NCBI GenBank assembly: GCA_030374765.1
Contig: JARGXX010000088.1
Coordinates: forward strand, 1,674,001-1,738,000
DNA length: 64,000 nucleotides
Origin: Agarophyton chilense
Lineage: Eukaryota > Rhodophyta > Florideophyceae > Gracilariales > Gracilariaceae
Direction: 5' to 3'
Of this stretch, positions 28,718-39,400 are shown piece after piece. Both the position numbers and the translations under genes were made by a program. Under the pieces are notes generated by a model. The model made no database searches, was not told the DNA's origin, and was given only the letters and a program-made list of their open reading frames with translations. Each line of letters starts with the position of its first letter. Position 1 is the stretch's first letter.

Positions 28718-29878
28718 TTACACCCTGGGCTGTATTTCATCTGTTTGTCCAGTGTTATCTTCTGATGGTTCTTGTTTATTTCCAGGTGAAAGTTCAATTG
28801 CTAGGTACTCTTTTTTCCCCACGTTGTTCTTTCCGCGTGCCCATTGCCTCAGAGGTCCACTCGGTTTATCATCTCCAGTATCGTAAGCGAAATGCCTTAG
28901 ACTGATAGGTAGGTTATCTACGTTTTCAGGGTGCTTCTTTGTCAAACTCTTCAAACAAGCAATCCACAATCCAATTGCCACAGCTGCCGCCAGCACTCCA
29001 ACACCAATGCCAATACCGAGAACAGCCTTTGACAACCCGTCTGCTTCGTGCTTCTCTCCGAGTATACCAGCTTCTCTCTCGCAACTCCGACTGTTCGGGC
29101 ATCCTGCAATTCCCCTAGGAGCCATACTTCTGAAATAGAACACAATTTTGGCTGGTTTCACGTTTGTCGCGTTACCAACGTGCTTCACTCGAATCTGTTC
29201 TGAATCAATTGACGTATTGCTCACAGTTTCCACTTTGAACTCTGAGCTTTTCATAATAGGTGAATCAACAAAATTCAATCCGGCTGAATCATCTAATGAA
29301 AACGTTGTTTGAAGACTTCTTATCTCCTGAGCTGATTTCCCACCGGGGCTCCACTTCACGAGTTGGTATCGGTTGTTCTTCACTCCTTCATCACCTTCCT
29401 CGTCTTGAAATATATCCTTAGTTAGATCGCAAGATATATACAATTCTACACCATTCTCAACGAAGTATTGAAGAAACACTACTATCGGTTCTTTCGAAAC
29501 TGCAACACGAATTGTGATGGCAGTGTTTGTCTTGGCAGACTCCATCTTCTGTTCTATCACTGTCAAAGGTGTTTGCGAACTTCCCTTGATGAGAAAGGCC
29601 CTCACGTCCTTTACACGCTGATTTGTTTGATGGGGAACATATCGCACCAAACGACCATGAGCCCAAGGCAGATGTATGACTTCTCCAATCTGTGTCGTGC
29701 AGCTCTTGTTGATGTAAACGTTTGCATCCAAACCGCACCAAAACGTGGGCTCCCTATCAAAATCTGCACCATCCGGAGCTTCGCATGATTGTGTTCTTCC
29801 TTGGATAAACAATGAACTCCATAAAAAAAGACAGAGAACTTTTCGAAGATAGGCTGTGTCATCCATAGGTGCAAACAT
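28718..29878 (-). CDS. Type I membrane protein with cysteine-rich ectodomain, unknown
   Basis: A 386-residue protein with a signal peptide near the N-terminus (a second start, M5 at 29866, fits it better), an ectodomain of about 260 residues containing scattered cysteines and possible N-glycosylation sites, one transmembrane segment near 295-317 (VLGIGIGVGVLAAAVAIGLW), and a disordered cytosolic tail. No family is recognised. A surface or secretory-pathway role is inferred only from topology. Confidence 0.7.
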   Translation of the reverse strand: MFAPMDDTAYLRKVLCLFLWSSLFIQGRTQSCEAPDGADFDREPTFWCGLDANVYINKSCTTQIGEVIHLPWAHGRLVRYVPHQTNQRVKDVRAFLIKGSSQTPLTVIEQKMESAKTNTAITIRVAVSKEPIVVFLQYFVENGVELYISCDLTKDIFQDEEGDEGVKNNRYQLVKWSPGGKSAQEIRSLQTTFSLDDSAGLNFVDSPIMKSSEFKVETVSNTSIDSEQIRVKHVGNATNVKPAKIVFYFRSMAPRGIAGCPNSRSCEREAGILGEKHEADGLSKAVLGIGIGVGVLAAAVAIGLWIACLKSLTKKHPENVDNLPISLRHFAYDTGDDKPSGPLRQWARGKNNVGKKEYLAIELSPGNKQEPSEDNTGQTDEIQPRV

Positions 29879-30700
29879 GATTTGCTTGGACGTATGACTG
29901 TACTTTAAACAGTTTTCTTCAATGCTTCCATTAAAGCTGAATGTTGTTTGGAGTAGTCGCTCGACGAGTACGTTTATGGGGTATCAAGCTCGTGTCTCTT
30001 CGAACCGCAATCGAAATCGTTGCGCTGGGTGTAAGTAGGATAGTAGATGGTTGCGCAACAGAAGAAGTAAAAGAGAGCATACCGGAAACTCCAATATGAA
30101 ACAAAATTACAAACTGCACGAACGAATGACTCCGAAAAGAGAAACAGCTTGGTCGCGATAAAGGTTGCATGGCAATCGTAGGAAAAGAGGGTGGAATTCA
30201 AAGTGTTGGTGGTTCTCGGACCATCACATGGGCGGGCATTCTGCATGCTCCCTGCCAATAGGCGGTTAGTGATTCAAACACGTACGACTCATTTGTGACT
30301 GTTCTACACCCCCTAACGGATAAAGATCGTGTCAGGAAAAGCAATGAACCAAACGAGCACAGCGCGGCACAAAGAATAACACAGACAAACAAAGTGATGC
30401 CACAGAATAAACGATGTGGTTTACAAAAGTTGACATACATACTTCACAAATGAAAGCATACATAAAGTGAAAAAGGAACAACATAAAGCTTCCACGGACT
30501 CAGTCGGAAAAGAAGCACGAAGCAGGTGAAAGCGGCAAAGAGCGTCCTAGTCATTGGGTTGTCGCGAAACGTTGAACAAAAAGGTATGCATGCTTGCGGT
30601 AAGAAAGCAATGGGACATGCAAGAGCGATGCACAGAATTTGCACAAATACAACAAGGGTTGAAGCGGGAGGCCACAAAACCCTAACACAGAAGAAGTGTG
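29879..30700. other. Intergenic region without recognisable gene
   Basis: About 820 bp. Short hydrophobic frames on the minus strand (for example 30444-30677) look like accidental frames. No RNA gene seen. Confidence 0.4.
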
Positions 30701-31561
30701 TTACAAGCGGCGGTGCTCATCCTCCGGACGAGAACTTTCCACTTGAATGGTGAGGTCATCGACAATGCCGTCGAAGGCACGAGCGGTTCGCTCGAGCACC
30801 CAGGACTTGCTGACATGAACGTCGACAAGCACACATATGGTACCGACAATGAGCCCTTCGCCTTCTTCCCAAATGTGAATGTCGCCGCACTGTAGCACTC
30901 CTTCAAGCTTCATGACGGCCTCCCTTCTGGTACCGATGGTGGAGGCGATGCCGTAGGGAGCGGCGTGCATGAGGATGCGGGTGGTGTGTCGAAATTGAGG
31001 AATAACGACGAGGATGGTAAATATGGAGGCAAATGTGTCGAAGATTGCTGATGGAATAGCGGAGTGAGCCAACAGTCCAATGGCATCCGACGAGTTTGCT
31101 AGAGTGGCAGCCACGGCATGAATATACATTGCACGGATTGCGGTGTGCGGGACTGCTGCATGCTTGCCGGAGGGCGGGGCGACAAGCGCGCGCAGCGTGA
31201 AGACAGCAGATAGGGTGACAAGGAGGCGCGAGAGCACGATGAAGGGATGCAAGCGGAACACGACTCGACTGAGATCGTAGAACAAAACCTCAAGGGCGGT
31301 GAGAACCCTGAGCACAGCATCGACCAACAGCGCCAAGCAGACCAGAAAGGCGGCAAGCACCGGCCACCGAAAGCGCAACGGGCTGCCCCTGGGAACGCGT
31401 CGACAGGCCGGCAAAAGCGCCACAGCGGTGACGAGCTGCAAAGCGGCCCTCGCTATGGCGTGCGGATGATCATCGCGAACAGAGGCATGCAGCAAGATGG
31501 TGGCAAACAAAAGGCTGAGGGACGCATAGAGCTGCGCAGAAGACGGCGGCGAGACGGGCAT
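30701..31561 (-). CDS. Cation-diffusion-facilitator-like membrane protein, degenerate metal site
   Basis: A 286-residue membrane protein with four to six helices followed by a soluble C-terminal domain. The soluble part shows the CDF order: APYGIASTIGTRREAV, LEGVLQCGDIHIWEEGEGL, then a V-rich strand. The predicted metal-binding helix reads HAVAATLANSSDA, keeping a His but lacking the Asp of the CDF HxxxD site, as in partner subunits such as ZnT6. It may be a non-transporting or accessory member (inference). The ATG at 31561 is used because the longer frame begins with GTG; a GTAAGT farther upstream could be a 5' leader intron. Confidence 0.5.
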   Translation of the reverse strand: MPVSPPSSAQLYASLSLLFATILLHASVRDDHPHAIARAALQLVTAVALLPACRRVPRGSPLRFRWPVLAAFLVCLALLVDAVLRVLTALEVLFYDLSRVVFRLHPFIVLSRLLVTLSAVFTLRALVAPPSGKHAAVPHTAIRAMYIHAVAATLANSSDAIGLLAHSAIPSAIFDTFASIFTILVVIPQFRHTTRILMHAAPYGIASTIGTRREAVMKLEGVLQCGDIHIWEEGEGLIVGTICVLVDVHVSKSWVLERTARAFDGIVDDLTIQVESSRPEDEHRRL

Positions 31562-31996
31562 GGACGGTTGCACGGGGGGGAGGGGTAGATGAGTAACTTA
31601 CATCAACGCATGCGATGGGGTGCAAGATGAGCGACACCGTGCGGGAGAAGCACAGCGCACGTCGCGGCACGCCTTTAGCTACGACGGCGCGGAGGGCGGG
31701 CGGGAGGATAGCGCGCTGTCGGCAGCGCGTGTCGGCGGCGCGTGTGCGTTTCCGCACGCTCGCCAACGCATTAACTTAGCAGCTTCGAATCGCTTCGAAT
31801 TGCGGCCGTATTTGGTGCGCCGCACTCTCAAGCGTGCTTCGTTGCACTGGCCCGTGCCGTGAGAAGCCGTGCGATAGCCCACAGCAGCCCGATGACGTGC
31901 TAGCGAAGGTGCGCAGGCGCCGCGCAATATGGCGTGCGCGCACACGCCGTGCGAGCACGACACCTTCGCGCCACCTCCTCCTCTTTGCCGCCTTCC
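31562..31996. other. Divergent intergenic region
   Basis: About 435 GC-rich bp between a CDF-like gene and LDAH. A GTAAGT/GCGCAG pair near 31540-31605 (minus) could be a 5' UTR intron, but no ATG-bearing upstream exon was found. Confidence 0.35.
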
Positions 31997-33133
31997 ATGC
32001 GCGTCTTCCACGTCGCCTCGCCCTTCGTCTTCGCCATCGCACGTGCACCAGTAGCGCCCTCTTTCCTTCTTGCACCAGTCGCATCTCTGCTTTCGTCCCT
32101 TTCAGCAATGGGCCGTTCCAAGCTTCCGCCACGCAGAATTATCCACAAGCGTCGTACTGCGTCTACTGTGCGCGTTGTGCGCGCCGCTGAGCGTGGCCCG
32201 CCCTGCGATGTCTTCCAGTCGGCGACTGGTGTGTGTGCCGAGGTGCTGCGAATTCTGCCTCACTCCAGGGCCCAGCCGCACACCCACTTGTTGCTCGCCC
32301 CGGGTAATCCCGGTGTCATAGAGTATTACCGCCCGTTTCTTCGCAACTTGCACGCGCGCCTTCCGACCGACGTTCACAATCACACCTCTTTTCATGCGCT
32401 TGGGCTGCCAGGACATGACATACGACACCTCAATGGTCAGTCCACGTTTACAATCGATGACCATATCTCCTTCTATCTCAATTATGTGCGTCATATCTCG
32501 CAGCCTGGTGATTCATTCGTACTTGTCGGCCACTCATATGGCTCTTTTTTGTTGCTTCGTCTCATGGACAAGCTCGGCGCCCACTTCTCGGCCAATGCCC
32601 ACTTTGTCATGCTCATGCCCTGCATATGGCATATGCGCCGCTGTGCTGGTCCGCTGCTGCGCCTTCTTGCTCGCGACACTTTCGGACTCACTACCAATAC
32701 CGCCTGGCTCGCCACGGCCTTCCTGCCGCCCATTTTCCGAGATACTTTGCTGCAGCGCGCCCAACATGATCCAACTGTTTTACAGCTCAGTCGCACCGTC
32801 TTCGATGGCCAGAGAAAGACTCTCTATGCCAATGTAACCACTCTGGCCCGCGACGAAATGAAACGCATCACTGACTTGCAGTCCACGCACTCGACACACT
32901 CTCTACTAGTTTGGGTTGACCAAGATCAGTGGTGTCCTGCGGAGGCCAAACAACGCATCTCTGAACACTTTTCGGGCCGCTTGGAAGTCGAAAAGTTGGA
33001 TCACGTCTCTCATGCATTTGTGTTGAAAGGTTATGAAACAAATCGTGTTGTTCGTGCTGTAGCCCCATGGGTCTGTACCCGAATTCTAGAGACACTCAAG
33101 AAGCACAATCAGCCGAATGGAAGAATCCCCTGA
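31997..33133 (+). CDS. LDAH: Lipid droplet-associated serine hydrolase (LDAH family)
   Basis: Alpha/beta hydrolase associated with lipid droplets and sterol ester metabolism in animals. From the ATG at 31997 the protein is 378 residues; it may instead start at 32108. Family motifs are LLLAPGNPGVIEYY, LGLPGHDI, the nucleophile GHSYGS, a late Asp in VDQDQWCP and the His in HAFV, so the triad is complete. The hydrophobic N-terminus (MRVFHVASPFVFAIA...) could be a membrane or organelle signal. Confidence 0.88.
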   Translation: MRVFHVASPFVFAIARAPVAPSFLLAPVASLLSSLSAMGRSKLPPRRIIHKRRTASTVRVVRAAERGPPCDVFQSATGVCAEVLRILPHSRAQPHTHLLLAPGNPGVIEYYRPFLRNLHARLPTDVHNHTSFHALGLPGHDIRHLNGQSTFTIDDHISFYLNYVRHISQPGDSFVLVGHSYGSFLLLRLMDKLGAHFSANAHFVMLMPCIWHMRRCAGPLLRLLARDTFGLTTNTAWLATAFLPPIFRDTLLQRAQHDPTVLQLSRTVFDGQRKTLYANVTTLARDEMKRITDLQSTHSTHSLLVWVDQDQWCPAEAKQRISEHFSGRLEVEKLDHVSHAFVLKGYETNRVVRAVAPWVCTRILETLKKHNQPNGRIP

Positions 33134-33506
33134 TCATTGAGCACGCCACTGTCTCTGGTCTCTCTCTTTCCATGTTTCGAACGCCCTACAGAGATATGTC
33201 AGAGACAGTCCGTTCATTTATTGTGTTTACATGCTCAATTCATATGTTGCACCGTTACGCGGAATAGGAGAGATATCTCGAAGCCTGTGAACGGTTTTTT
33301 GTCAAATTTGCGTTAACTGCTTAAACAATCAAGCCCGGCGAAAAATCTCTTCTGCGATACGTTTTCCCTGGAGCCACAAGTACAACCGAGCAGCGCTGAA
33401 CCCACCTTGTTCCTTCATCGGCTTGCTCTGCGCACCAGTAAGTAGCGAGCCTTAGGGAATACCAACGGTGCAAAGAATGAATAGATGACAATACATCAAG
33501 TCAAAC
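33134..33506. other. Intergenic region upstream of the sulfotransferase
   Basis: About 370 bp with no recognisable gene or RNA. Confidence 0.35.
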
Positions 33507-34580
33507 ATGATTGTCTCAAATTGTGCATTTCGAAGAAGGGCGCAGTGGCCTTTTCACGTTCGAAAGCGTTATCGCGTGGCGGTGGCGTCTACTCCTCGAT
33601 TGGTTCTGTATTCGTTAGTGAGTTTGCTGGTCCTAATCTTTTTGTGCAGAAAGAAGACCCCATTTACACCGTCGTTGAATGTGCATCTGAAAACACTTCG
33701 CGACGCGAACTCGACAGCATGCCTGAGGAGCAGGCCGCTTTATATTTTCCTCCATCTTCACAAGACTGGTGGCAATAGTCTGAAAGAAGCTCTGCATGCG
33801 TTTGCAAAGAAAAATAAGTTCAACCTCTTCCACACCTGCCATCGTTCACACGCTGACTCCCGCTTTCAGGCATGGTACTTTCACCGCGACAAAGATGACC
33901 ATGGCACGGACTGTAACTTAGAAGACTTGATTGGGCTCTCCGCAGCACAACGAGCTGATATAGACATGATAATGGGGCATCAGTTCTTTGGTGTGCATGA
34001 ACTGTTTCCTAATCGAGATGCGTACTACTTCACATTTGTACGGCATCCCCTTCGCAGAAAAATATCCCACTACCATCACTTCGAATCAAGAAATACTTCA
34101 GAGACCGATGAGGACCTTTATCAATATCTTCTGCATAAGAATCGCAATTATATGGTTAAGAGACTCTCCACTGACGGTATTGGCAATGAAGTCTGGACCG
34201 ATATTCGTTCCCAGCTGATGGACAGAGATAGCCATTCGAGGCATGCAGCACTTGTAGAAGCCAAGCGTCATCTTGTGGACCATTTCTTCTTCGTTGGTTT
34301 GTATGAGCGGTACGCACAATCTGCATGCATACTCTCAGCATTATTGAACTCTGCCTGCGGGAGGCGAGGAATACTGGGCAAAAGAGTAAAGACGGGTCAG
34401 AGAAATATGACGAGAATTCGAAGAAACGTTCGTGGTCGTACAGTTTCGAAACATATCCCACAAAACATTCGAGACAATACACTGCACATGGAAGATGTAG
34501 ATCTTCAGCTATACAATTTCGCAAAAATGTTGTACTTGCAGAGTTTACAAGAAATGCCTGAATGTCAGAAATCATCATGA
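33507..34580 (+). CDS. Golgi carbohydrate sulfotransferase (heparan-type sulfotransferase fold)
   Basis: Type II membrane enzyme that transfers sulfate from PAPS to sugar hydroxyls. The 357-residue protein has a signal-anchor helix near residues 31-47, then a PAPS 5'-phosphate loop in LHLHKTGGNSLKEAL, the 3'-phosphate-binding FVRHPLRRKISHY, and cysteine-bearing segments typical of Golgi enzymes. In a red alga the likely substrates are sulfated galactans such as carrageenan or agar precursors (inference). Its stop is 12 bp from the PSF1 stop, tail-to-tail. Confidence 0.85.
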   Translation: MIVSNCAFRRRAQWPFHVRKRYRVAVASTPRLVLYSLVSLLVLIFLCRKKTPFTPSLNVHLKTLRDANSTACLRSRPLYIFLHLHKTGGNSLKEALHAFAKKNKFNLFHTCHRSHADSRFQAWYFHRDKDDHGTDCNLEDLIGLSAAQRADIDMIMGHQFFGVHELFPNRDAYYFTFVRHPLRRKISHYHHFESRNTSETDEDLYQYLLHKNRNYMVKRLSTDGIGNEVWTDIRSQLMDRDSHSRHAALVEAKRHLVDHFFFVGLYERYAQSACILSALLNSACGRRGILGKRVKTGQRNMTRIRRNVRGRTVSKHIPQNIRDNTLHMEDVDLQLYNFAKMLYLQSLQEMPECQKSS

Positions 34581-34592
34581 CACAGTTATTAG

Positions 34593-35228
34593 CTATACAA
34601 TGTGTTCAAGAGCTCCCTGTCGTATGAGATGTTCAACATCGGAACGTTTCAAGAAATGGGCTGTTCCTGGCTTGAGGGCAACGGGACCGGAGTCTGTGAG
34701 AACAGAACCACAGTCGTGTTTGACTCGAACTTCGATGAAGAGATCTCGTGGAGGCTGCGCGTCAGCTGTTAGATCAAGGTTAACTGTTTGAGAATATCGT
34801 CCTATAAGATTGTTGTATTCTTTCAAGAACTGAGCTTCAGGTGCAGACATGTTATCAGACAGATGTGCTGCTGCACAAGCTCCCATTTCCCAGCGATACT
34901 GCTTGATTCGTCGTAGACGGTTCATTAAATAGGCTAGCGCGCATCGCTTGTTGCGTTGTATAGAGCGGAAGAATACAACCGCACCCATCTGGTAATAGTC
35001 ATTATCTCGGAGCGAGGCACCGTGATTTTGCATGATTTCCAGAAATGGTTCCAGAAGCTCCTTGATTTCGGCAGCCACTTGACGTAGTCCCCCATCCTGC
35101 ATAGAAAACTGGTTAGCTGCGCTGTCGAATATATGTCAGTACGGCAAGGGACGACTTACGCTGTACGGCGGGAGCCATTTGCTCTTGCGAAGTTCTATGA
35201 GGAGTTGGGAAGCGTTTCGGCCATGCAT
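34593..35228 (-). CDS. GINS1: GINS complex subunit PSF1, spliced
   Basis: GINS subunit of the CMG replicative helicase, needed for origin firing and fork progress. Exons 35228-35160 and 35096-34593 encode 190 residues. Exon 1 is only 69 nt (MHGRNASQLLIELRKSKWLP...), exon 2 starts DGGLRQVAAEIKELLEP. Family features include YLMNRLRRIKQYRWEMG, LSDNMSAPEAQFLKEYN and the C-terminal domain with FLKRSDVEHLIRQGALEHI. Without the spliced first exon the conserved N-terminal helix is missing. Divergent from CDC26; a perfect E2F palindrome lies about 165 bp upstream of the ATG. Confidence 0.95.
35097..35159 (-). other. Intron of PSF1 (63 nt, phase 0)
   Basis: Minus-strand donor GTAAGT at 35159, GCTAAC branch-like sequence and ATGCAG acceptor ending at 35097. 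It joins codon AGC to GAT and restores the PSF1 N-terminus. Confidence 0.92.
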
Positions 35229-35774
35229 TGGTACGGACTAGAAGTGAAACACAGACCCGAATGAAAAGCGACCGATGTGGTGCGTATTGGGCTGGTGGGC
35301 GCCGCAGGCTAGAGAAGGGGCCTTCTTTAGTTTTATGCCATTGGTGGTGGCTCCTTTGCACGGGTGTTTGCCGTCCTTCGTTGGTCTTGAATTTTGGCGC
35401 CAAAAGGTGCTTTTCGGTTCATTCGCAGTGCGCACCACCCGCCACGGCACCTATGTAATGGGCTACTGTGCAACCCTACCTTGTCTTCGAGACCCGGTGC
35501 GCCTGGCCCTTTTCCGCGCCTACCGGAACTGCGAAGGGTACATATACGAAGGTAGTTTAATAAAAAATATCAATTTGAATTCAGTTGGAATATTTAGCCA
35601 TCCACTTTTGGCAAAGTGGGTAGTCGTCATACCTTCGTATGTGTGTCAATCATTGCCTCTTGGCACTCCTGGCACCATTTTGCAGAGAAAGAGACCCTTT
35701 CTATCCTTCTCCACATCCCAGAGAGCAATTGCTTGCGTCTGTATTGCAAGCGTGCGTTGAAGGGTTTTGCAAAT
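35229..35774. other. PSF1/CDC26 divergent promoter region
   Basis: About 545 bp between head-to-head cell-cycle genes, with an E2F palindrome at 35392-35405. Open frames here have no similarity. Confidence 0.6.
35392..35405. promoter_or_regulatory. Perfect 14-bp E2F palindrome TTTTGGCGCCAAAA
   Basis: TTTTGGCGCCAAAA is an exact palindrome made of two overlapping E2F/DP half-sites (TTTSSCGC). It is 164 bp upstream of the PSF1 ATG and about 370 bp upstream of CDC26. A 14-bp exact match to the textbook site is unlikely by chance in 500 bp. Confidence 0.75.
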
Positions 35775-36005
35775 ATGTTACGCCGAAAGCCCACCATCCT
35801 CGAAATCGATCAGGTTGATATTGAAGAATTGGATGAGTCCAGGAGGCAAATGCGTGAAAAGCTCGAACAAGAGGCGAAAGGAAAGGATAATCATAACTCC
35901 ACTGTGTTGGAAGACCGCCCTGCGCGTGAGAAGGCAGTTCTCGGAATGTCCTTACGTGAGAGACTAGGTCTCACGAAAGGCAGTGTGCCTCCAGGCCAAA
36001 TGTGA
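35775..36005 (+). CDS. CDC26: Anaphase-promoting complex subunit CDC26
   Basis: Small APC/C subunit that stabilises APC6 by inserting its N-terminus into the TPR superhelix. The 76-residue protein begins MLRRKPTILEIDQVDIEELD, the near-invariant CDC26 start, followed by a charged helix and disordered tail. The ATG at 35775 is chosen because this signature begins there; frames extending upstream are promoter. Length agrees with CDC26. Confidence 0.9.
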   Translation: MLRRKPTILEIDQVDIEELDESRRQMREKLEQEAKGKDNHNSTVLEDRPAREKAVLGMSLRERLGLTKGSVPPGQM

Positions 36006-36466
36006 CCGACCGCCTATCGAGTCTCGAGAACATGAGAAGTACAGAGCACAGTCGCGATGCGCACTCAAGAGCGATTCCCAGCTTGAGCTCAACGCCTCTG
36101 GTCTCCGGACTGAACGGGGTCTGAATTAGCCAGCCCATCACTACAAGGCCCCAAGATATACTTGTACGTTTGGTGATAATTTTGGACATGCTCAAGACCC
36201 CCCTTCTGCGTTTACTTCACGGAAGCGAGTGTTTAAGCGTTGCAGATTTGGTCGTACAAAGCCAATACTACAATTTGCATCAGGTCATGTTAACGCGTTT
36301 TCAATAGACGATCTATGACTCCATGCACCCCTGTGTTTAAGAAGCCTGCTAGCCTGTACTGTATCTACTGAGCCTATCAATAAAACCTTCCTTGAGTAAA
36401 CGCACCTTGATCCTATACAATACTCGCATTGCGATTCCAGTGAAGATCTCAATACCAACGTTCGGC
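36006..36466. other. Convergent 3' region between CDC26 and NOT4
   Basis: About 460 bp between convergent genes. It includes an AATAAAA-like stretch near 36378. No gene recognised. Confidence 0.35.
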
Positions 36467-39400
36467 TTAGGTTCTGACATTGTCATAGCTACGGATCCTC
36501 CTCTGCAGCTCAATGAGTTTGTCCCTAAGTTGCGCTTCCCTCGCCCTCGCAGCTTCAACCTCACGCTCCAGCTCAGAAACAGACATGTACTTCCCAGGAT
36601 CCTCTGACATTTTCGACGGGATTAGTACAACTGCAGAGTCACCGCTTGATGCCTTCACTTGTTCACTCGAAACCTTCTGTGTCTCCTTGGCCACAGTCAC
36701 ATTCCGTGCTTTCTCGGGTACACGTTCTGCTCGTTGCTTCGTTGCAGCCAAAGGTTTTGGCGATGATTTCTTCAGGGGTTCCATTTCCACGTTGCCTCTG
36801 TTCCTTGGTGTCTGTTGCACTGGCTTTGTCACCTTTACAGGCTGTTCTGGTTGAACAGACTGAGACGGTTGAAACTGTTGTATGTTTTTAACAGGGTGTG
36901 CAGAATGGGCCTGTGTGACTTTTACAGGTTGAGTGACCTGAACAGGATGCACAGCCGGCGTGGAAGAAGCCGATCTCGCACTCTTCTGCTTTCCTTCTAT
37001 AACATTGATTCGATCCGTCGTTTCTTTTGTATGCCTTCCCTTCTTATCACGCCTTCTTTGAGGTTTTACCTTTCTCTTCTCGTCTTCATGATTTTCAGTC
37101 CCAGTGCTTACTAACTCCTCTTTGGGACTGGCTACCTTCTTTGAAACCGATACGTCTACGCCAGATGCCACATTCTTAGCCACGCCCGAATTAGTCGAAG
37201 CCTTTTCGACTGCAGTGGATTCCGGCGAAATGCCAGGCGTGGCCTCCCTAAAACCCGGCGGAGGCATTGGTGATTGACGGGGGTGGATCATTTCTGGAAC
37301 ACGAGACTTCGCTTTTGAAACTACTTGGCCCGCTCGAGTTGCAGGTCGAAAGGAACGATGGGAATCATCAAGTGTTACCGGCTTGGAAGGGATCGCGGGA
37401 ATATTGGGATTAGCTACGGGATCGGTGTGGGCATTAAAAGTTGGCATGGGCGGAAGGGCTTCTCCTGACATTTGCGCAGAGCTAAATATGGAAGCGAGCT
37501 TTTCTTGTGTTGAAAGTTGGGCTAACGACGCGATAGAGTCGTTTTGATTCACATGACCTCTACCCATAGGAGGAACGCTCTTCGGAGTCACATTGCTACT
37601 CAACCGAATAGATCGCGGAGGGTAACTTGCCTTTTGAGGCGGTGTTCCATGGCCAGCAAAGTCAAATCGTGACCTATTCTGCCTGGATGCCCCATGAACA
37701 GCTGCTTTGGGTGGTTTGGCAGCTTGGAAAAGATCATTCATGGAAAGTTGTTCTTGACGTGCGTCACTCGGCCCCTGGGCACGAGTTAATCCTTCGGATG
37801 AGTTGGGCGATACCTTATGCACGTATCTAGATGAGTTCACCTGAAAAGGCGGAGACCTTGGCTGAAACGAAACAGACCTCCGGGCCATCGATTGCGGGAC
37901 ATCTGCAGCATTTTCTCGTTGAGCAAACATAAAGCGGGAAGTGTTTCTTCTTGGAGAAGCCACTGGAATTTGAGAAACTCGGGACGCTATCGACTTTTGA
38001 GCAATCGCATTAGCAAAAGCCGTTCCATACGCAGGGGTAGAAGAAGGAACTACGGGATGGACAGTCGCAGACGTGGACGGATATGGCGTGGACGGAACTG
38101 CATGGCCCATGCTCGTCCTAGGGCTTCCGAATAAAGATCCAAGTCTGGTCGAAGTACCCGCTGGTGTGAAGCTGGTGCTCCTGTCGCTTCCTATTGGATT
38201 GGGGTTATATCGACTCCTTCCCGTGTGCACAGGCGTTGGCCGCGAATTGTGCACGCTCTTGAACTCGCTAGACACTCCAAGATTTCCCCCGATCTTCGCC
38301 AAAACCTGAGCCAACTCCGATCGAGAGTCTGGGTTATCTTGAGAAATAGGGGCTGTCTCCCGCCCAGCCTGATCAATAAAATCGCCGCGGAAACGCTTGT
38401 CTCTGGCAGAAAACACTTCATCCGAAGCCGCTTGTTGTGCCCAAGCCGCGACCACATCAGTCACCATACTTTTCTTCCCATCAATCGGTTGTGAGCCCAT
38501 ACCACGTCCAAAACCGGGGGGAGGGGAGGAAGAAGATTTCCCAGCCAGTTTTCCAGTGGGGACCTCAGCTTTTCTGTCGCGAAAAGCATTCGCCTTCCCT
38601 TTCGATTCGCTCGCCACTGAAGACTTTGGGACGTCAAACCCCGGGGGCTTCATCGGTGCAGACCCAGATTTGCTCGCAGCGTTTTCAAATCCAGGAGGTG
38701 GAGATGGTTCCCGTGAGCGTCTTGGCTGAAGCCGCAGCTTCGGTCTTGAGCTCGAGGGTTCATCAGAGCTTTGTCTAGGAGACGCTTTCGAAATTGCCGG
38801 TGTCTGAGATGAAGCCCACCCCGCGGAAGAGGGAAGAGGAACAGATGAAGCGGGAAGGGGCTTCGATGATGTGGATGCTGGTGATGATCGAAGGCCTTTG
38901 GATGCCGATGCCGGGTCTCGAGAAACAGGAGATCGTTGGAGGCGTGTAGCTGGTCTACGGGAATCTCTAGGGGAATCTGGAGGTGTTCCATTCGGATAAG
39001 AAGGTTGTTGGGTTTCAGAATTTGCTGATCGCCTTGGAGATAGAGAATCTGGAAGGCAACCGGCAGAGGCGTTCGGATTTTGAGAAGAAGTAGAATTAGC
39101 ATTGGTTGGGGGAACCGACATAGAGGGTAGCGATGAAGAAGGAGGATGAACTGTAGAAGGGGTAGACGAAGCTGGCAGCACGTTAGGAGTAGAGCTGGCA
39201 ACAAATGGACGCGTAGCTGTTCGATTTGGTGGCACAAGCCCGGAAGCAACAGAGTGGGCAGCCATTCTGGGATGAATAGACTGATTTCCATTCACAGTTC
39301 TTCCATTTGAAGGGGCTGGTAAGAAGAGATGAGCTGGAGGGGGTGGTCCTAGCTGGCGCGCTAGAACTTCCTCTCGTGTCAGAGTTTCTTCTGTACACAA

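Noticed and set aside
31540-31766. Upstream coding exon for the CDF-like gene
   Set aside because: Splice signals and phase fit, but the proposed exon has no in-frame ATG, so at most it is a 5' UTR intron.
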